DNA of 45,373 bases, from assembly GCA_964612675.1 (NCBI GenBank), contig CAZTDD010000046.1, positions 1-45,373 on the forward strand, written 5' to 3'. This document shows, in pieces, positions 1 to 6,953 of the stretch (positions are counted from its first letter, which is position 1; the number at the start of each line of letters is the position of its first letter). The notes beneath the pieces were generated by a model. That model worked only from the letters and a program-made list of their open reading frames with translations, did no database searches and was not told where the DNA came from. The DNA comes from CAZTDD01 sp964612675. Its GTDB lineage: Bacteria > Hinthialibacterota > Hinthialibacteria > Hinthialibacterales > JAKPRU01. The translations under genes and the position numbers were made by a program.

Positions 1-95
1 CACCCTAACCCTCTCCCGGCGGGAGAGGGGAACTTCTAATGTCAGCGGACGACTTCTTGCGATTGCATCAAGCCTGGGGGAGATACAGAGGGGAT
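1..95 (-). repeat. Palindromic repeat family A, copy 1 (partial)
   Basis: An inverted repeat CCCTCTCCCG/CGGGAGAGGG (9-18 with 20-29) is followed by a tail containing GCGATTGCATCAAGCCTGGGG. The same module, hairpin plus a tail related to 'gacttgatggcgtcgcaaaaagtc', occurs at 8174-8257, 8394-8477 and 45290-45373. The copy runs off the window edge. No gene was seen in 1-120. Confidence 0.7.
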
Positions 96-120
96 TGAAA
101 ACCTTACTTCCTGTACCCCG

Positions 121-732
121 TCAGTCAATCATGACCCCCGGCACAAATACCGCAAGATCGCCGATGCTGACGAGCCCGTTGGATGCGTCATACCGTAACG
201 TAAAATCGTCGCCATTTTTCCCGGACCAGAGACCTTGTCCTTCACCGGCATTCGGACCGAAGGATTTGACGTAGGCGCGTGCGGGACATCCTTCCTGACT
301 GGATTTCGTCATGGCTGCGCTTCTTTCGAGAAACGGTGGAAAATAGGCCCAGTAATCGCCACAAACCGCAGTTCCCCTGTCGCTCTGGCCTTTCGGAATG
401 GACATATACCGGTACCAGGTCCATTGTGCGATACTCTCAGGTTGTTTGCTGTTGCTCATGTGGGGAGGCGGAAAGACGTCTTTCGGAACCGCAGAGAGAT
501 ACGAGACAGGGGTCGTCAGCAGGAACAGTTGATGGCTTGGTGGATAATAACCGTTGTCGAGATTGTACTGCTCCAAACCCATGCCGATCGACCGAAGATC
601 GGATTTACAGCGCGCGACCTTGGCGCGTAACTGCGCGTTTAGGAAATTCGGTACCGCAATCGCCGCCAGGATTCCGATGATCGCCACGACGATCAGAAGT
701 TCGATTAGGGTGAATCCTCTCTGACTTCGCAT
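121..732 (-). CDS. Type II/IV secretion-type pseudopilin (GspG-like)
   Basis: This 203-residue protein begins with a six-residue leader MRSQRG, then the class III prepilin cleavage site G/F and the hydrophobic FTLIELLIVVAIIGILAAIAVP helix. Prepilin peptidase should cut after Gly6 and methylate Phe7. The globular part starts with the NFLNAQLRAKVARCKSDLRSI signature found in many single-copy pseudopilins of uncultured PVC/FCB-type bacteria. An ATG 15 bases further upstream is possible, but GGAGG lies inside that extension five bases before the chosen ATG, so the shorter start is preferred. The gene stands alone, with no secretion ATPase or other pilus gene nearby. Its subunit role (fibre, minor pilin, or pseudopilin of a type II system) cannot be told from sequence. 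A second member of the family lies at 19002-19592. Confidence 0.9.
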   Translation of the reverse strand: MRSQRGFTLIELLIVVAIIGILAAIAVPNFLNAQLRAKVARCKSDLRSIGMGLEQYNLDNGYYPPSHQLFLLTTPVSYLSAVPKDVFPPPHMSNSKQPESIAQWTWYRYMSIPKGQSDRGTAVCGDYWAYFPPFLERSAAMTKSSQEGCPARAYVKSFGPNAGEGQGLWSGKNGDDFTLRYDASNGLVSIGDLAVFVPGVMID

Positions 733-747
733 ACTCTCCTCCATCAA

Positions 748-1075
748 TCGCTCAACAGTCTGAATGTAGATCGATCTTTCTTCGCTTGACCGTTGTTGGG
801 AGGGCGAGGCTCCCGCCGAGCCGAAAAAAGAACGAATTGGCTCAGCAGGAAAGACTGTCTCAAAACCGGAAGCGTGTGAGAGAAGCGCTCCGCCCCCAAG
901 ATTGGGAGAGATACGGAGTGGGGTGACAGCACTTAACTTATCAACCCCACCCGAACCCTCCCCCTACTGTGGCCACGCAAGCGTGTCCTTCTTGGGGAGG
1001 GAAAGAAAAAAGAGTTTTGAGACAGTCTCAGGAGTCTCGGCCTCCCGAGAGTTCTACTCTCCGACCAAGTCCATT
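748..1075. other. Intergenic region with an inverted-repeat element
   Basis: No convincing gene is present. The stretch is occupied mainly by an element bounded by 15-base perfect inverted repeats (852-866 and 1014-1028), described separately. Confidence 0.6.
852..1028. repeat. 177-bp element with 15-bp perfect terminal inverted repeats
   Basis: AGACTGTCTCAAAAC at 852-866 is the exact reverse complement of GTTTTGAGACAGTCT at 1014-1028. The interior contains a short hairpin (CCCCAAGATTGGG) and a degenerate family-B motif at 941-1001 with ACGCAAGCGT in its loop. The pentamer CAGGA lies one base outside the left arm (846-850) and directly outside the right arm (1029-1033), which could be a target-site duplication. 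It has no coding capacity, so a MITE-like non-autonomous element is the simplest reading. Confidence 0.55.
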
Positions 1076-2062
1076 TTACCGCACGATTCTGAGTCCGCCA
1101 CCTTTGGCGACTCGTTCAACTTCCTCGGGAGTCGACCAGTTGACGTCGCCGGGAATGGAATGTTTCAACGCTGAAAATGCAACGCCCCAATCGAGGCCCT
1201 TCTGAACGTCGCCGTCCGGTAGGTATCCATACAGAAAGCCGGCGCTGCAGGAATCGCCGCCACCGACACGGTCGACAATCTCAACGTCGTACGTATTCGT
1301 TTTAAATATTTTGCCGTTATGGAGAGCGATCGCGCTCCATTTGTTTCGCCACACCGATATGTTTTCACGCAATGTGATCAAGACAATTTCAACGCCGAAG
1401 CGGTCGACCAATTGGCGGGCGACTTCTTCATAATCGTTGCCTTCGATTTTGAACACACGCATGGTGTCTTCCTCGGTGGTGATGAGGATGTCGGTCGATT
1501 TCATCGCCTCGGTCATACATTCCTGCGCTTCCTCTTCGCTCCACAGCCTGGCGCGATAATTGAGGTCGATGCTGACCTTGAGATTGTTTTGTTTTGCTTT
1601 CTGGAGAGATTCAAGGAACGCCTCTCTGCAGGTCGGGGAGAGGGCGGCGGTAATGCCGCTTGTGTGAAACAGTCTGGCGTCTTTGAACGCGTCGTCCCAG
1701 TTGACCACGCCCGGTCTCAGTTTTGCGATTGCGGAGTCTTTTCGGTCATAGAGGACGCCCGAGGCACGAGGGCTGGCACCGAATTCGAGAAAATAAATTC
1801 CTGCACGGTCTTCCTTGGACCAGACAACATGCGAGCAGTCGACCGCGTGTTCCTGCGCTTTGTTGACAATGGTTCTTCCCAGCGGATTGGTCGGAACGCG
1901 GGTAACGAATGCCGAGGACATGCCCAACCGCGCGACGGCGATTGCGACGTTGAACTCCGCACCGCCGACCTTCATGTCCAATGTAGAAGTTTGTTCCAGC
2001 CGTTGAAAATTCGGTGGAGACAGCCGGATCATCGCCTCTCCAAATGTGACGATATCAGCCAT
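1076..2062 (-). CDS. kdgK: 2-keto-3-deoxygluconate kinase (PfkB family)
   Basis: This 328-residue ribokinase/PfkB-fold sugar kinase probably phosphorylates 2-keto-3-deoxygluconate with ATP to KDPG. It opens with IVTFGEAMIRLSP and has the substrate-lid GG motif VGGAEFNVA (32-40). The DLNYR motif at 166-170 is typical of KDG kinases. The C-terminal PfkB signature DRVGGGDSCSAGF carries the predicted catalytic base Asp270; the usual anion-hole GAGD is GGGD here. AAGGAG lies eight bases before the ATG at 2062. It follows the KDPG aldolase gene by 36 bases on the same strand, so the pair would carry KDG through KDPG to pyruvate and glyceraldehyde-3-phosphate, as in uronate or Entner-Doudoroff-type sugar-acid breakdown. 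Another 2-keto sugar acid as substrate remains possible. Confidence 0.88.
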   Translation of the reverse strand: MADIVTFGEAMIRLSPPNFQRLEQTSTLDMKVGGAEFNVAIAVARLGMSSAFVTRVPTNPLGRTIVNKAQEHAVDCSHVVWSKEDRAGIYFLEFGASPRASGVLYDRKDSAIAKLRPGVVNWDDAFKDARLFHTSGITAALSPTCREAFLESLQKAKQNNLKVSIDLNYRARLWSEEEAQECMTEAMKSTDILITTEEDTMRVFKIEGNDYEEVARQLVDRFGVEIVLITLRENISVWRNKWSAIALHNGKIFKTNTYDVEIVDRVGGGDSCSAGFLYGYLPDGDVQKGLDWGVAFSALKHSIPGDVNWSTPEEVERVAKGGGLRIVR

Positions 2063-2098
2063 GGGTTGTTTCTCCTTTCGAGTTGTTTCGTGTTCGGT

Positions 2099-2746
2099 TT
2101 ACTTTCTGGCTTTTTTGACTTCTTCGATGAATCGTTTGGCGTTGTCGGTAATCGTGTCCCAATCTTTTTCAGCGATGGCTTTCTTGGGAACCAGGTTTCC
2201 GCCGACCGCGATACAGGACGCACCGCATTTGATGAACTCGCCCGCATTGTCGAGACTGACGCCGCCTGTCGGCGACAGACGGATATGAGGCAGAGGACCT
2301 TTGATGTCTTTCAGGTATTTTGGGCCGACTGCGGTTGCCGGGAATACTTTCACAATATCCGCGCCGTGTTCCCAGGCGGTCAGGATCTCGGTCGGTGTGA
2401 AAGCACCGGGGACGACGACTTTGCTGTAGCGTTTGCACATTTCTATCGTGGCCGGTTTGAGCGTGGGCGTGACGACATATTCCGCTCCCGCGAGGATCAC
2501 CGCGCGTGCGGTTTCCGGATCGAGCACGGTGCCTGCGCCCATGAGGACTTTGTCGCCCATTTCCGCCGCGACCGCTTTGATGACATCGATTGCGCCCGGC
2601 GTGGTCATTGTGACCTCCAGGGCGACAAGGCCGCCTTTCACGAGCGCTTCCGCTACGTGCATCAGCTCTTCGCTGCGGTCGGCGCGTATGACGGCGACGA
2701 CTCCCGATTCGATTATGGTGTTCAGGACTTCCTGTTTTCGGTCCAT
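2099..2746 (-). CDS. eda: KDPG / 4-hydroxy-2-oxoglutarate aldolase
   Basis: A 215-residue class I aldolase that splits 2-keto-3-deoxy-6-phosphogluconate into pyruvate and glyceraldehyde-3-phosphate. Schiff-base Lys133 lies in VKVFPA and the catalytic Glu44 in LEVTMTTP, the same positions as in the E. coli enzyme. SPTGGV at 158-163 is the phosphate-binding turn. An upstream in-frame ATG would add 22 residues (RDCRKREEQT...) foreign to the family. The ATG at 2746 has AGAGGAG upstream and is preferred. It is the first gene of a two-gene operon with the KDG kinase. The length is normal and no key residue is missing. Confidence 0.92.
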   Translation of the reverse strand: MDRKQEVLNTIIESGVVAVIRADRSEELMHVAEALVKGGLVALEVTMTTPGAIDVIKAVAAEMGDKVLMGAGTVLDPETARAVILAGAEYVVTPTLKPATIEMCKRYSKVVVPGAFTPTEILTAWEHGADIVKVFPATAVGPKYLKDIKGPLPHIRLSPTGGVSLDNAGEFIKCGASCIAVGGNLVPKKAIAEKDWDTITDNAKRFIEEVKKARK

Positions 2747-2843
2747 CCTCTGGCTCCTCTCTGTTGCTATTGCTGCGTTTGTCTGCTCCTCCCTTTTGCG
2801 GCAGTCACGCAAGCGCGACCCACTTTGGGGTAATGAAAGACAT

Positions 2844-2884
2844 TTTCCTCCCCCGAAGACCGGGGGAGGTTAGGAGGGGGTTGA
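2844..2884 (-). repeat. Palindromic repeat family B, copy 1
   Basis: A perfect nine-base stem CCTCCCCCG (2847-2855) / CGGGGGAGG (2861-2869) with loop AAGAC is followed by TTAGGAGGGGGTTGAA. The same unit in the opposite orientation is at 8101-8142 and 9422-9462. Confidence 0.75.
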
Positions 2885-3142
2885 AGACTTCCTATCGCCT
2901 ACCATAATCGCAGTCTGCCGATCTTCTGTGAAGGCATGAGACCTTCCCGGGGTGGTATTCCGGGACCTTGTGACGTACATTCATTGTCATACCGAGCCCC
3001 GGAGCGGCAATGCTGGTGATTTGCGAAAGAAAGGCTGCCGGGTGAGAAACCGAAGTGGGACAACGCAGGGTGGGAAGGCAATGAAACACGAAGGCACGAA
3101 AGGGCCACGAAAGCACGAAAAAACGAACAAAAAGACAACCGG

Positions 3143-3200
3143 CCTCTTGCTCCTTCGTCACCCCGATTGCCTTCGAACTGACGAATTCGAGCAATCGGGG
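3143..3200 (+). repeat. Palindromic repeat family D, copy 1
   Basis: CCCCGATTGC (3161-3170) pairs exactly with GCAATCGGGG (3191-3200), and TTCGAA/TTCGA extends the stem inward. It is preceded by CTCTTGCTCCTTCGTCA. Related copies are at 4601-4649 (inverted) and 6079-6118 (half). Confidence 0.7.
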
Positions 3201-3351
3201 CCACCCTGTGTAACGAAGAGATGGCCACGCTTCGCTCGCCATGACGGCAACAGAGATCGCGTTTTCTTTCTCAAATCACCGGCCCGACGGAGCGAGGCTC
3301 GGAATGACGGATATGGAGCTCTTTTCGTAGGAGCGACAAGGATCGGTCATC

Positions 3352-4092
3352 GTGGCGGATGAGTCCTACAAAGAACAGGGATGGACCATCGAGGAGGGAT
3401 CGGGCTCGATCTCCCGCGATTCCGCGACCGGTCTTTATCGCTGTAGAGGCTCGATTCAAACGCTTCGGACGAGCGGTGAGGACGCCATCGATGCGGATTC
3501 CGTTGGATTCGCGGAGATCGAATTTCAATCCACTGTCTCCGGCGAGTTGAGCCTCAGCTGGCAGACACAACAGAGAACCCTTTCGACACCCGTGCCTTTT
3601 TCCGTGCAACAGGGAATACGACGAAAGGCCAGATACACGCTCTATTCGCAGCCGGATTGGCAGGGGAGGGTCCCGTGGGTGCGGCTGGGACTGCCCAACG
3701 GTTTCGAGGATGGACTTATCGGGCCGCTGCGTTTGTATGATTTCGACGATCTCGATCCGAAGGAATTACAGCAATTCGCCCACACGTCGCTGGCGGCGGA
3801 GGTGACCCCGGACGGCGATCTGAAAGTGTCATTGGCGTACAACGGTGTCTTTCTTGCACCGACCGCGACCGAGAAGTGGATTCATGTGATTTTGCGAGAC
3901 GATGATGGGAGAGAGGTGCTTTCGTTTGGGCAGCCGGCGCGGGGAAACTGGGACGCACGGTGGATTGAGGTGGAGTTCATTTTTCCAAAGATGGATCGAG
4001 TCCCCGCGCTGGAGGTTTCTTGGATCGACAACGACACGGGGTATTCGATTGTGCGTAGGTTGCCAGGCACACATGAGGGGAGTGAAGAGTAA
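3352..4092 (+). CDS. Hypothetical protein, beta-rich
   Basis: A 246-residue protein that I do not recognise. It starts at GTG with AAGGA nine bases upstream. It has no signal peptide or membrane segment. The composition and alternation (GLYRCRGSIQTL, SGELSLSWQTQQRTL, RWIEVEFIFPKMDRVPALEVSWID) suggest a mostly beta-sheet fold in two halves, at about residues 1-125 and 140-240. Several Trp residues and acidic turns recall carbohydrate-binding or jelly-roll modules, but no catalytic motif is visible. It is isolated between repeat-filled spacers, so context gives no function. Confidence 0.6.
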   Translation: MADESYKEQGWTIEEGSGSISRDSATGLYRCRGSIQTLRTSGEDAIDADSVGFAEIEFQSTVSGELSLSWQTQQRTLSTPVPFSVQQGIRRKARYTLYSQPDWQGRVPWVRLGLPNGFEDGLIGPLRLYDFDDLDPKELQQFAHTSLAAEVTPDGDLKVSLAYNGVFLAPTATEKWIHVILRDDDGREVLSFGQPARGNWDARWIEVEFIFPKMDRVPALEVSWIDNDTGYSIVRRLPGTHEGSEE

Positions 4093-4219
4093 CCGGAAGC
4101 GAGAGGGGACAAAGAACAACCCTGTTCAAGAATCCAGACCTTCGACGAAATGAAAACCTCCAACACCGCACCAGCCTTTCGAAGCGCGGGCTGAGACGAT
4201 AGAGGCACATGCGTACAAC

Positions 4220-4321
4220 ATGAGCCCCAGTGACAAGAGGAAGGTACGAAAGATAATCTTTGAGCACTTTGACTACATCGTCGATCAATGGAACGAATTT
4301 CAGGAGAAAAAACATGGATAA
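4220..4321 (+). pseudogene. C-terminal remnant of a DUF4160-like protein
   Basis: From ATG 4220 the frame reads MSPSDKRKVRKIIFEHFDYI and ends ...NEFQEKKHG at the TAA ending at 4321 (33 residues). Upstream the frame stays open to about 4151 and reads ...ARAETIEAHAYN just before the ATG, so the coding sequence once began further 5'. The helix-rich end (K/R-K-V-R-K-I-I...H...W-EF) matches the C-terminus of DUF4160 proteins. Such proteins are commonly encoded directly before a DUF2442 gene, as here: the stop overlaps the next ATG by eight bases. The family's N-terminal 'PPHxHv' segment is not seen. Either the gene is truncated or a frameshift lies near 4140. The family call rests on a short segment plus synteny. 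Confidence 0.45.
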
Positions 4322-4577
4322 AGCGCACAACGTTGAGAATGTCTCGGTTTCCGGTTGCGTACTCCATGTCGAGGTGGACGGCAAGGTTTATGAAATCGAC
4401 CTGGCCGAGCAGTCACAACGTTTGGCGTGTGCGACACAGGAGCAACGCGAGCGAATCGAGGTTTCTCCATCCGGTTACGGTTTGCACTGGCCGGAGGTGG
4501 ACGAGGATTTGTCCATTGACGGGTTGATCGGCGTGAAACCCGCATCCTCTTTCGCCGGTCGTGAAGTCGAGTCGTAG
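4314..4577 (+). CDS. DUF2442 family protein
   Basis: An 87-residue protein beginning MDKAHNVENVSVSGC and ending with the family hallmark HWPEVDEDLSIDGLIG. The N-terminal sheet reads LHVEVDGKVYEIDLAEQSQRL. Function is unknown; DUF2442 genes often pair with DUF4160 genes in toxin-antitoxin-like loci. AGGAG lies seven bases before ATG 4314. This ATG overlaps the stop of the upstream DUF4160-like remnant (ATGGATAA), so translation was probably coupled. An alternative upstream start at 4260 lacks a ribosome-binding site. Confidence 0.8.
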   Translation: MDKAHNVENVSVSGCVLHVEVDGKVYEIDLAEQSQRLACATQEQRERIEVSPSGYGLHWPEVDEDLSIDGLIGVKPASSFAGREVES

Positions 4578-4600
4578 GCGAAGTCGAGTGGCGGGTCGCT

Positions 4601-4649
4601 GCGATTGCTCGAATTCGTCCTATCAAAAGCGATCGGGGCGACGAAAGAG
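4601..4649 (-). repeat. Palindromic repeat family D, copy 2 (inverted)
   Basis: Reading the minus strand gives CTTTCGTCGCCCCGATCG, then CTTTTGATAGGACGAATTCG, then AGCAATCGC. This is the same order of blocks as the copy at 3143-3200, with one arm of the palindrome diverged. Confidence 0.6.
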
Positions 4650-4805
4650 AAAGGGGTTGAAGGAGATCTCTCAGCTGCCCGCTCGCTCACAACAGGTGTT
4701 CCATGCCCGCGCTCGAGGGTGTTGGTGCGGCCTCACGGGTCTTGATTCCGACGCAACTCTGCATTCCTAACTACGGCTATTCTTCGCAGCCCTCTCGCTT
4801 CTGGC

Positions 4806-5501
4806 ATGCCACCCGCCGAACAGTATATCTCGCAAGAGTGGCATCCTCGCGATGTGAGACGCCATATTCTGATGATTGACGAGTATAGAAAATGGAATAG
4901 ACCTGGCGTACGGGCCGCATCGGACTTCATAGTGCTATGTTATAGTCAATTATCGGGCATCGTTACGCTGAACTACGATATGCTCGTAGAGTACGGCCTC
5001 GGTTCGAAGGGTTTCAACTACGGTTTGCCTGGTGAAATGTTGCAAGGCCGAGGTCCGTATCCCGTTTCTCACTGGAGGAGGCCTGTTGTGCTGACAGGGG
5101 ATTTACCGCTTGCCAAATTACACGGAAGTATTTCGTGGGATACGAATGGGAAGTACACAGACGGACGCAGAGGGCTAAGCGGTAAGGCACTTATAGTCGC
5201 GCCGACTCCGGAGAAGCAGCCGCCACTGGAATTGAAGGACCAATGGCGTCTGTCTGCAACAATCCTCAGTCGAGCAACCCGGTTGATCGTGTTTGGGTTT
5301 GGGTTCAATGATTACGATGAAGCAGTGCTTTCACATCTCGCCAAGGAAGGCCAGAGTATCGTTGATATTGCTGTCATCGATGTGTGTTGTCGCAAAGAGA
5401 GCGCAAAGCGCATCTGGCCACAAGCCAACGTGCGATCAATTGATCCGCCGCCTGAAGGGTTAAATGATTTCCGCAGCTGGCTTATCGGCAAGCAGAATTG
5501 A
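4806..5501 (+). CDS. SIR2-like domain protein, probably 5'-truncated
   Basis: A 231-residue protein with the second half of a SIR2-like (NAD-binding, sirtuin-related) domain: IVTLNYDMLVEYG (about 51-63), KLHGSISW (104-111), and LIVFGFGFNDYDEAVLSHL (about 160-178). This domain type is typical of bacterial defence proteins. The N-terminal GAGAS nucleotide-binding loop expected about 100 residues before TLNYD is absent. The frame is open upstream of ATG 4806, but the translation there (FRRNSAFLTTAILRSPLASG) looks like intergenic repeat, not protein. The first residues of the listed product may themselves be repeat-derived. The simplest reading is a defence gene whose 5' half was lost when repeat DNA moved in. 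No effector partner is adjacent. Confidence 0.7.
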   Translation: MPPAEQYISQEWHPRDVRRHILMIDEYRKWNRPGVRAASDFIVLCYSQLSGIVTLNYDMLVEYGLGSKGFNYGLPGEMLQGRGPYPVSHWRRPVVLTGDLPLAKLHGSISWDTNGKYTDGRRGLSGKALIVAPTPEKQPPLELKDQWRLSATILSRATRLIVFGFGFNDYDEAVLSHLAKEGQSIVDIAVIDVCCRKESAKRIWPQANVRSIDPPPEGLNDFRSWLIGKQN

Positions 5502-5648
5502 AAAAAGGCTGTCCAAACATTGGGCAACATCAACACGGAATATGCTGTGTCTCCGACGCACAAAATCGGAGATCGGCTTGGAAGAAGTCAAGATCGTCTC
5601 CATGGCTCGATTCCCGGCCATTGAAGAGCTACCGTGAGATTAGGCGCG

Positions 5649-5828
5649 ATGAAAGAACCCAACCAGAAACAAACCAAAGACGAAGTCCTCCAAGAGACGC
5701 GAAGGATCAAAGAAGACCTGGCGCGGTCGATGGATTTCGACGTTTATCGCATCGTGGAAGATGCCAGGCGGAAACAGGAAAAAAGCGGCAGGAAGATTCT
5801 TTCTCCCCCGGGTCGGGAAGTGCGTTAA
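5649..5828 (+). CDS. Small antitoxin-like protein
   Basis: A 59-residue acidic/basic helical protein: MKEPNQKQTKDEVLQETRRI, then KEDLARSMDFDVYRIVEDAR, then RKQEKSGRKILSPPGREVR. The pattern 'EEVRxIREELAxxxxxDVxxIxExxRxxQxxSGRKIxSxP' is common among small proteins encoded before PIN-domain or similar toxins and is usually called a putative antitoxin. No toxin follows; the next sequence is repeat. A GTG start at 5634 is possible, but the ATG at 5649 fits the family better. Just upstream, a 31-codon frame (5542-5637, ending EVKIVSMARFPAIEELP) could be a degraded partner. Confidence 0.5.
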   Translation: MKEPNQKQTKDEVLQETRRIKEDLARSMDFDVYRIVEDARRKQEKSGRKILSPPGREVR

Positions 5829-5977
5829 CAACCGTATAAAGAAGTACTCCGTCCCTTCAGGACTTTTTCTAATTGCCGATCATTTTCATTCCAGGGGCGT
5901 TGCCCGCTGGCTATAGTACTTCACCCCGTTGGGGTGGAAGACCGATAAGGGGGATTTGTGTGTTGATAGCGGCACCG

Positions 5978-6060
5978 CCAAGCGGAGTTGGAAAGCCAGC
6001 AACGGTGGCTGCAGTTGGTGGCACCCGTCGGCTGGCTATGGTACGTGACTCCGTTGGGGT
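5978..6060 (+). repeat. 83-bp direct repeat family C, copy 1
   Basis: By eye it is identical to 6770-6852 at all but four of 83 positions. It begins CCAAGCGGAGTTGGAAAGCC and ends GGTACGTGACTCCGTTGGGGT. The ends are imperfect inverted repeats of each other (CCACCCCAAGCGGAGT in copy 2 against ACTCCGTTGGGGTGG). A third, partial unit ending CCCCGTTGGGGTGGAAGAC is at about 5908-5942. Confidence 0.85.
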
Positions 6061-6078
6061 CAAACGAAGAAGATTCTG

Positions 6079-6118
6079 CCTCTTGCTCCTTTGTCGCCCC
6101 GATTGCTTTTGATACAGC
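6079..6118 (+). repeat. Palindromic repeat family D, copy 3 (half)
   Basis: CTCTTGCTCCTTTGTCGCCC continues into CGATTGCTTTTGATAC, matching the left half of the family. The right arm is replaced by unrelated sequence. Confidence 0.55.
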
Positions 6119-6206
6119 CTCGGAGTCGGCTGGCACGGCCAGACAAGCTGGTCGTTTTCGGCTTTGCGGGCTAGACTACCTAGCAGACAACGTGAGAGGT
6201 TCCACA

Positions 6207-6416
6207 ATGAATACGAATCTGCACAAACTCCCGGTGGACGAACGGATCCGCCTTGTAGAAGACTTGTGGGACAGCATCGCCGCCGACCAGATGGCGCTGC
6301 CGCTTACCGCCGAACAAAAGGCCGAACTCGACCGCCGTCTCGATGCCCTCGAAGCGGATGGAAACCATGGTCGGTCGACCACGGAAGCTCTCGCTGAGAT
6401 CCGACGCGGGCTATGA
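6207..6416 (+). CDS. Addiction module antitoxin (TIGR02574 type)
   Basis: A 69-residue protein: MNTNLHKLPVDERIRLVEDL, then WDSIAADQMALPLTAEQKAE, then LDRRLDALEADGNHGRSTTE and ALAEIRRGL. The order 'LPxxERxxLVExLWDSI...PLTxxQxxELDRRL' is the signature of the putative addiction-module component family, partner of ParE/RelE toxins. It should bind and neutralise the downstream toxin. Its TGA overlaps the toxin ATG by four bases (ATGA), a classic coupled toxin-antitoxin arrangement. The ATG was chosen by family length; the only upstream purine stretch is GTGAGAGG. The pair lies between two family-C repeats. Confidence 0.85.
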   Translation: MNTNLHKLPVDERIRLVEDLWDSIAADQMALPLTAEQKAELDRRLDALEADGNHGRSTTEALAEIRRGL

Positions 6417-6709
6417 CTGCTCAGATCCGAATTCGACCGGAAGCGGAACACGATCTGTCGGATGCAGCCTCTTGGTACGAAAGCCAACGGGCCGGGCTGG
6501 GGCATGAGTTCCTTGATGAAGTCGAGACTGTGTTTTCAACCATAGCCGCCACACCGTTCATCTACCCGATCGTTCATCGAAACACAAGACGCGCCATTAT
6601 TCGCCGCTTTCCGTTCTGTGTCTATTATTGGCTTGAAGATCGTACACCTGTCATTGTTGCGGTGATGCACGGCAGCCGAAATCCACGTCGTTGGAAAAAC
6701 CGTGAGTAA
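6413..6709 (+). CDS. ParE/RelE-superfamily toxin
   Basis: A 98-residue toxin with the family landmarks: IRIRPEAEHDLSDAASWYES at the start, GLGHEFLDEVETVF in the second helix, the HRNTRRAIIRRFPFCVYYWL strand, and VIVAVMHGSRNPRRWKNR at the C-terminus. ParE-type members block DNA gyrase, while RelE-type members cut mRNA; the ordering here is closest to ParE. It starts inside the antitoxin stop (four-base overlap). No residue expected for folding is missing, so the module appears intact. Confidence 0.88.
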   Translation: MTAQIRIRPEAEHDLSDAASWYESQRAGLGHEFLDEVETVFSTIAATPFIYPIVHRNTRRAIIRRFPFCVYYWLEDRTPVIVAVMHGSRNPRRWKNRE

Positions 6710-6769
6710 CCGGCCGGCCTACGATGTGCCCTTGTGCACGGCTCCGAGACAAGCATAAAGACAGCCACC

Positions 6770-6852
6770 CCAAGCGGAGTTGGAAAGCCGGCAGCGGTGG
6801 CTGCAGTTGGTGGCACCGGTCGGCCGGCTATGGTACGTGACTCCGTTGGGGT
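6770..6852 (+). repeat. 83-bp direct repeat family C, copy 2
   Basis: Second full copy of the 83-bp unit, with arms CCACCCCAAGCGGAGT (6765-6780) and ACTCCGTTGGGGTGG (6840-6854). With copy 1 it flanks the toxin-antitoxin pair in direct orientation. It lies in frame upstream of the oxidoreductase gene and could make that gene look 58 codons too long. Confidence 0.85.
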
Positions 6853-6953
6853 GGAAGACGAGGTTCAGCTTGCCTCAGGTTGGCTCGGAGAATGTGCTAC
6901 AGTGGGCGGTCCTCCAGAGGGGAAGAGATTCATCGGGAGAAGGGAGAGCCGCA

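Larger units (their letters stand above)
2747..3351. other. Repeat-rich intergenic region
   Basis: No gene was recognised. The region holds a family-B palindrome (2844-2884), a family-D palindrome (3143-3200), and a loose inverted pair of the type GTCATACCGAGCCCCGG (2986 region) against CTCGGAATGAC (3298 region). A short hairpin ATGGC...GCCAT lies around 3223-3243. All of these resemble dispersed intergenic repeats rather than regulatory sites. Confidence 0.6.
5829..6206. other. Repeat-rich intergenic region
   Basis: No gene was recognised. It contains a partial family-C unit (about 5908-5942), a full family-C unit (5974-6060) and a half family-D unit (6079-6118). Confidence 0.6.

Noticed and set aside
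235..680. Plus-strand frames opposite the first pseudopilin
   Set aside because: Shadows of the pilin gene; Arg/Cys-rich composition without motifs.
1319..2833. Long plus-strand frame of about 500 codons opposite the KDG kinase and aldolase
   Set aside because: It is the antisense shadow of two well-supported minus-strand genes and shows no family features.
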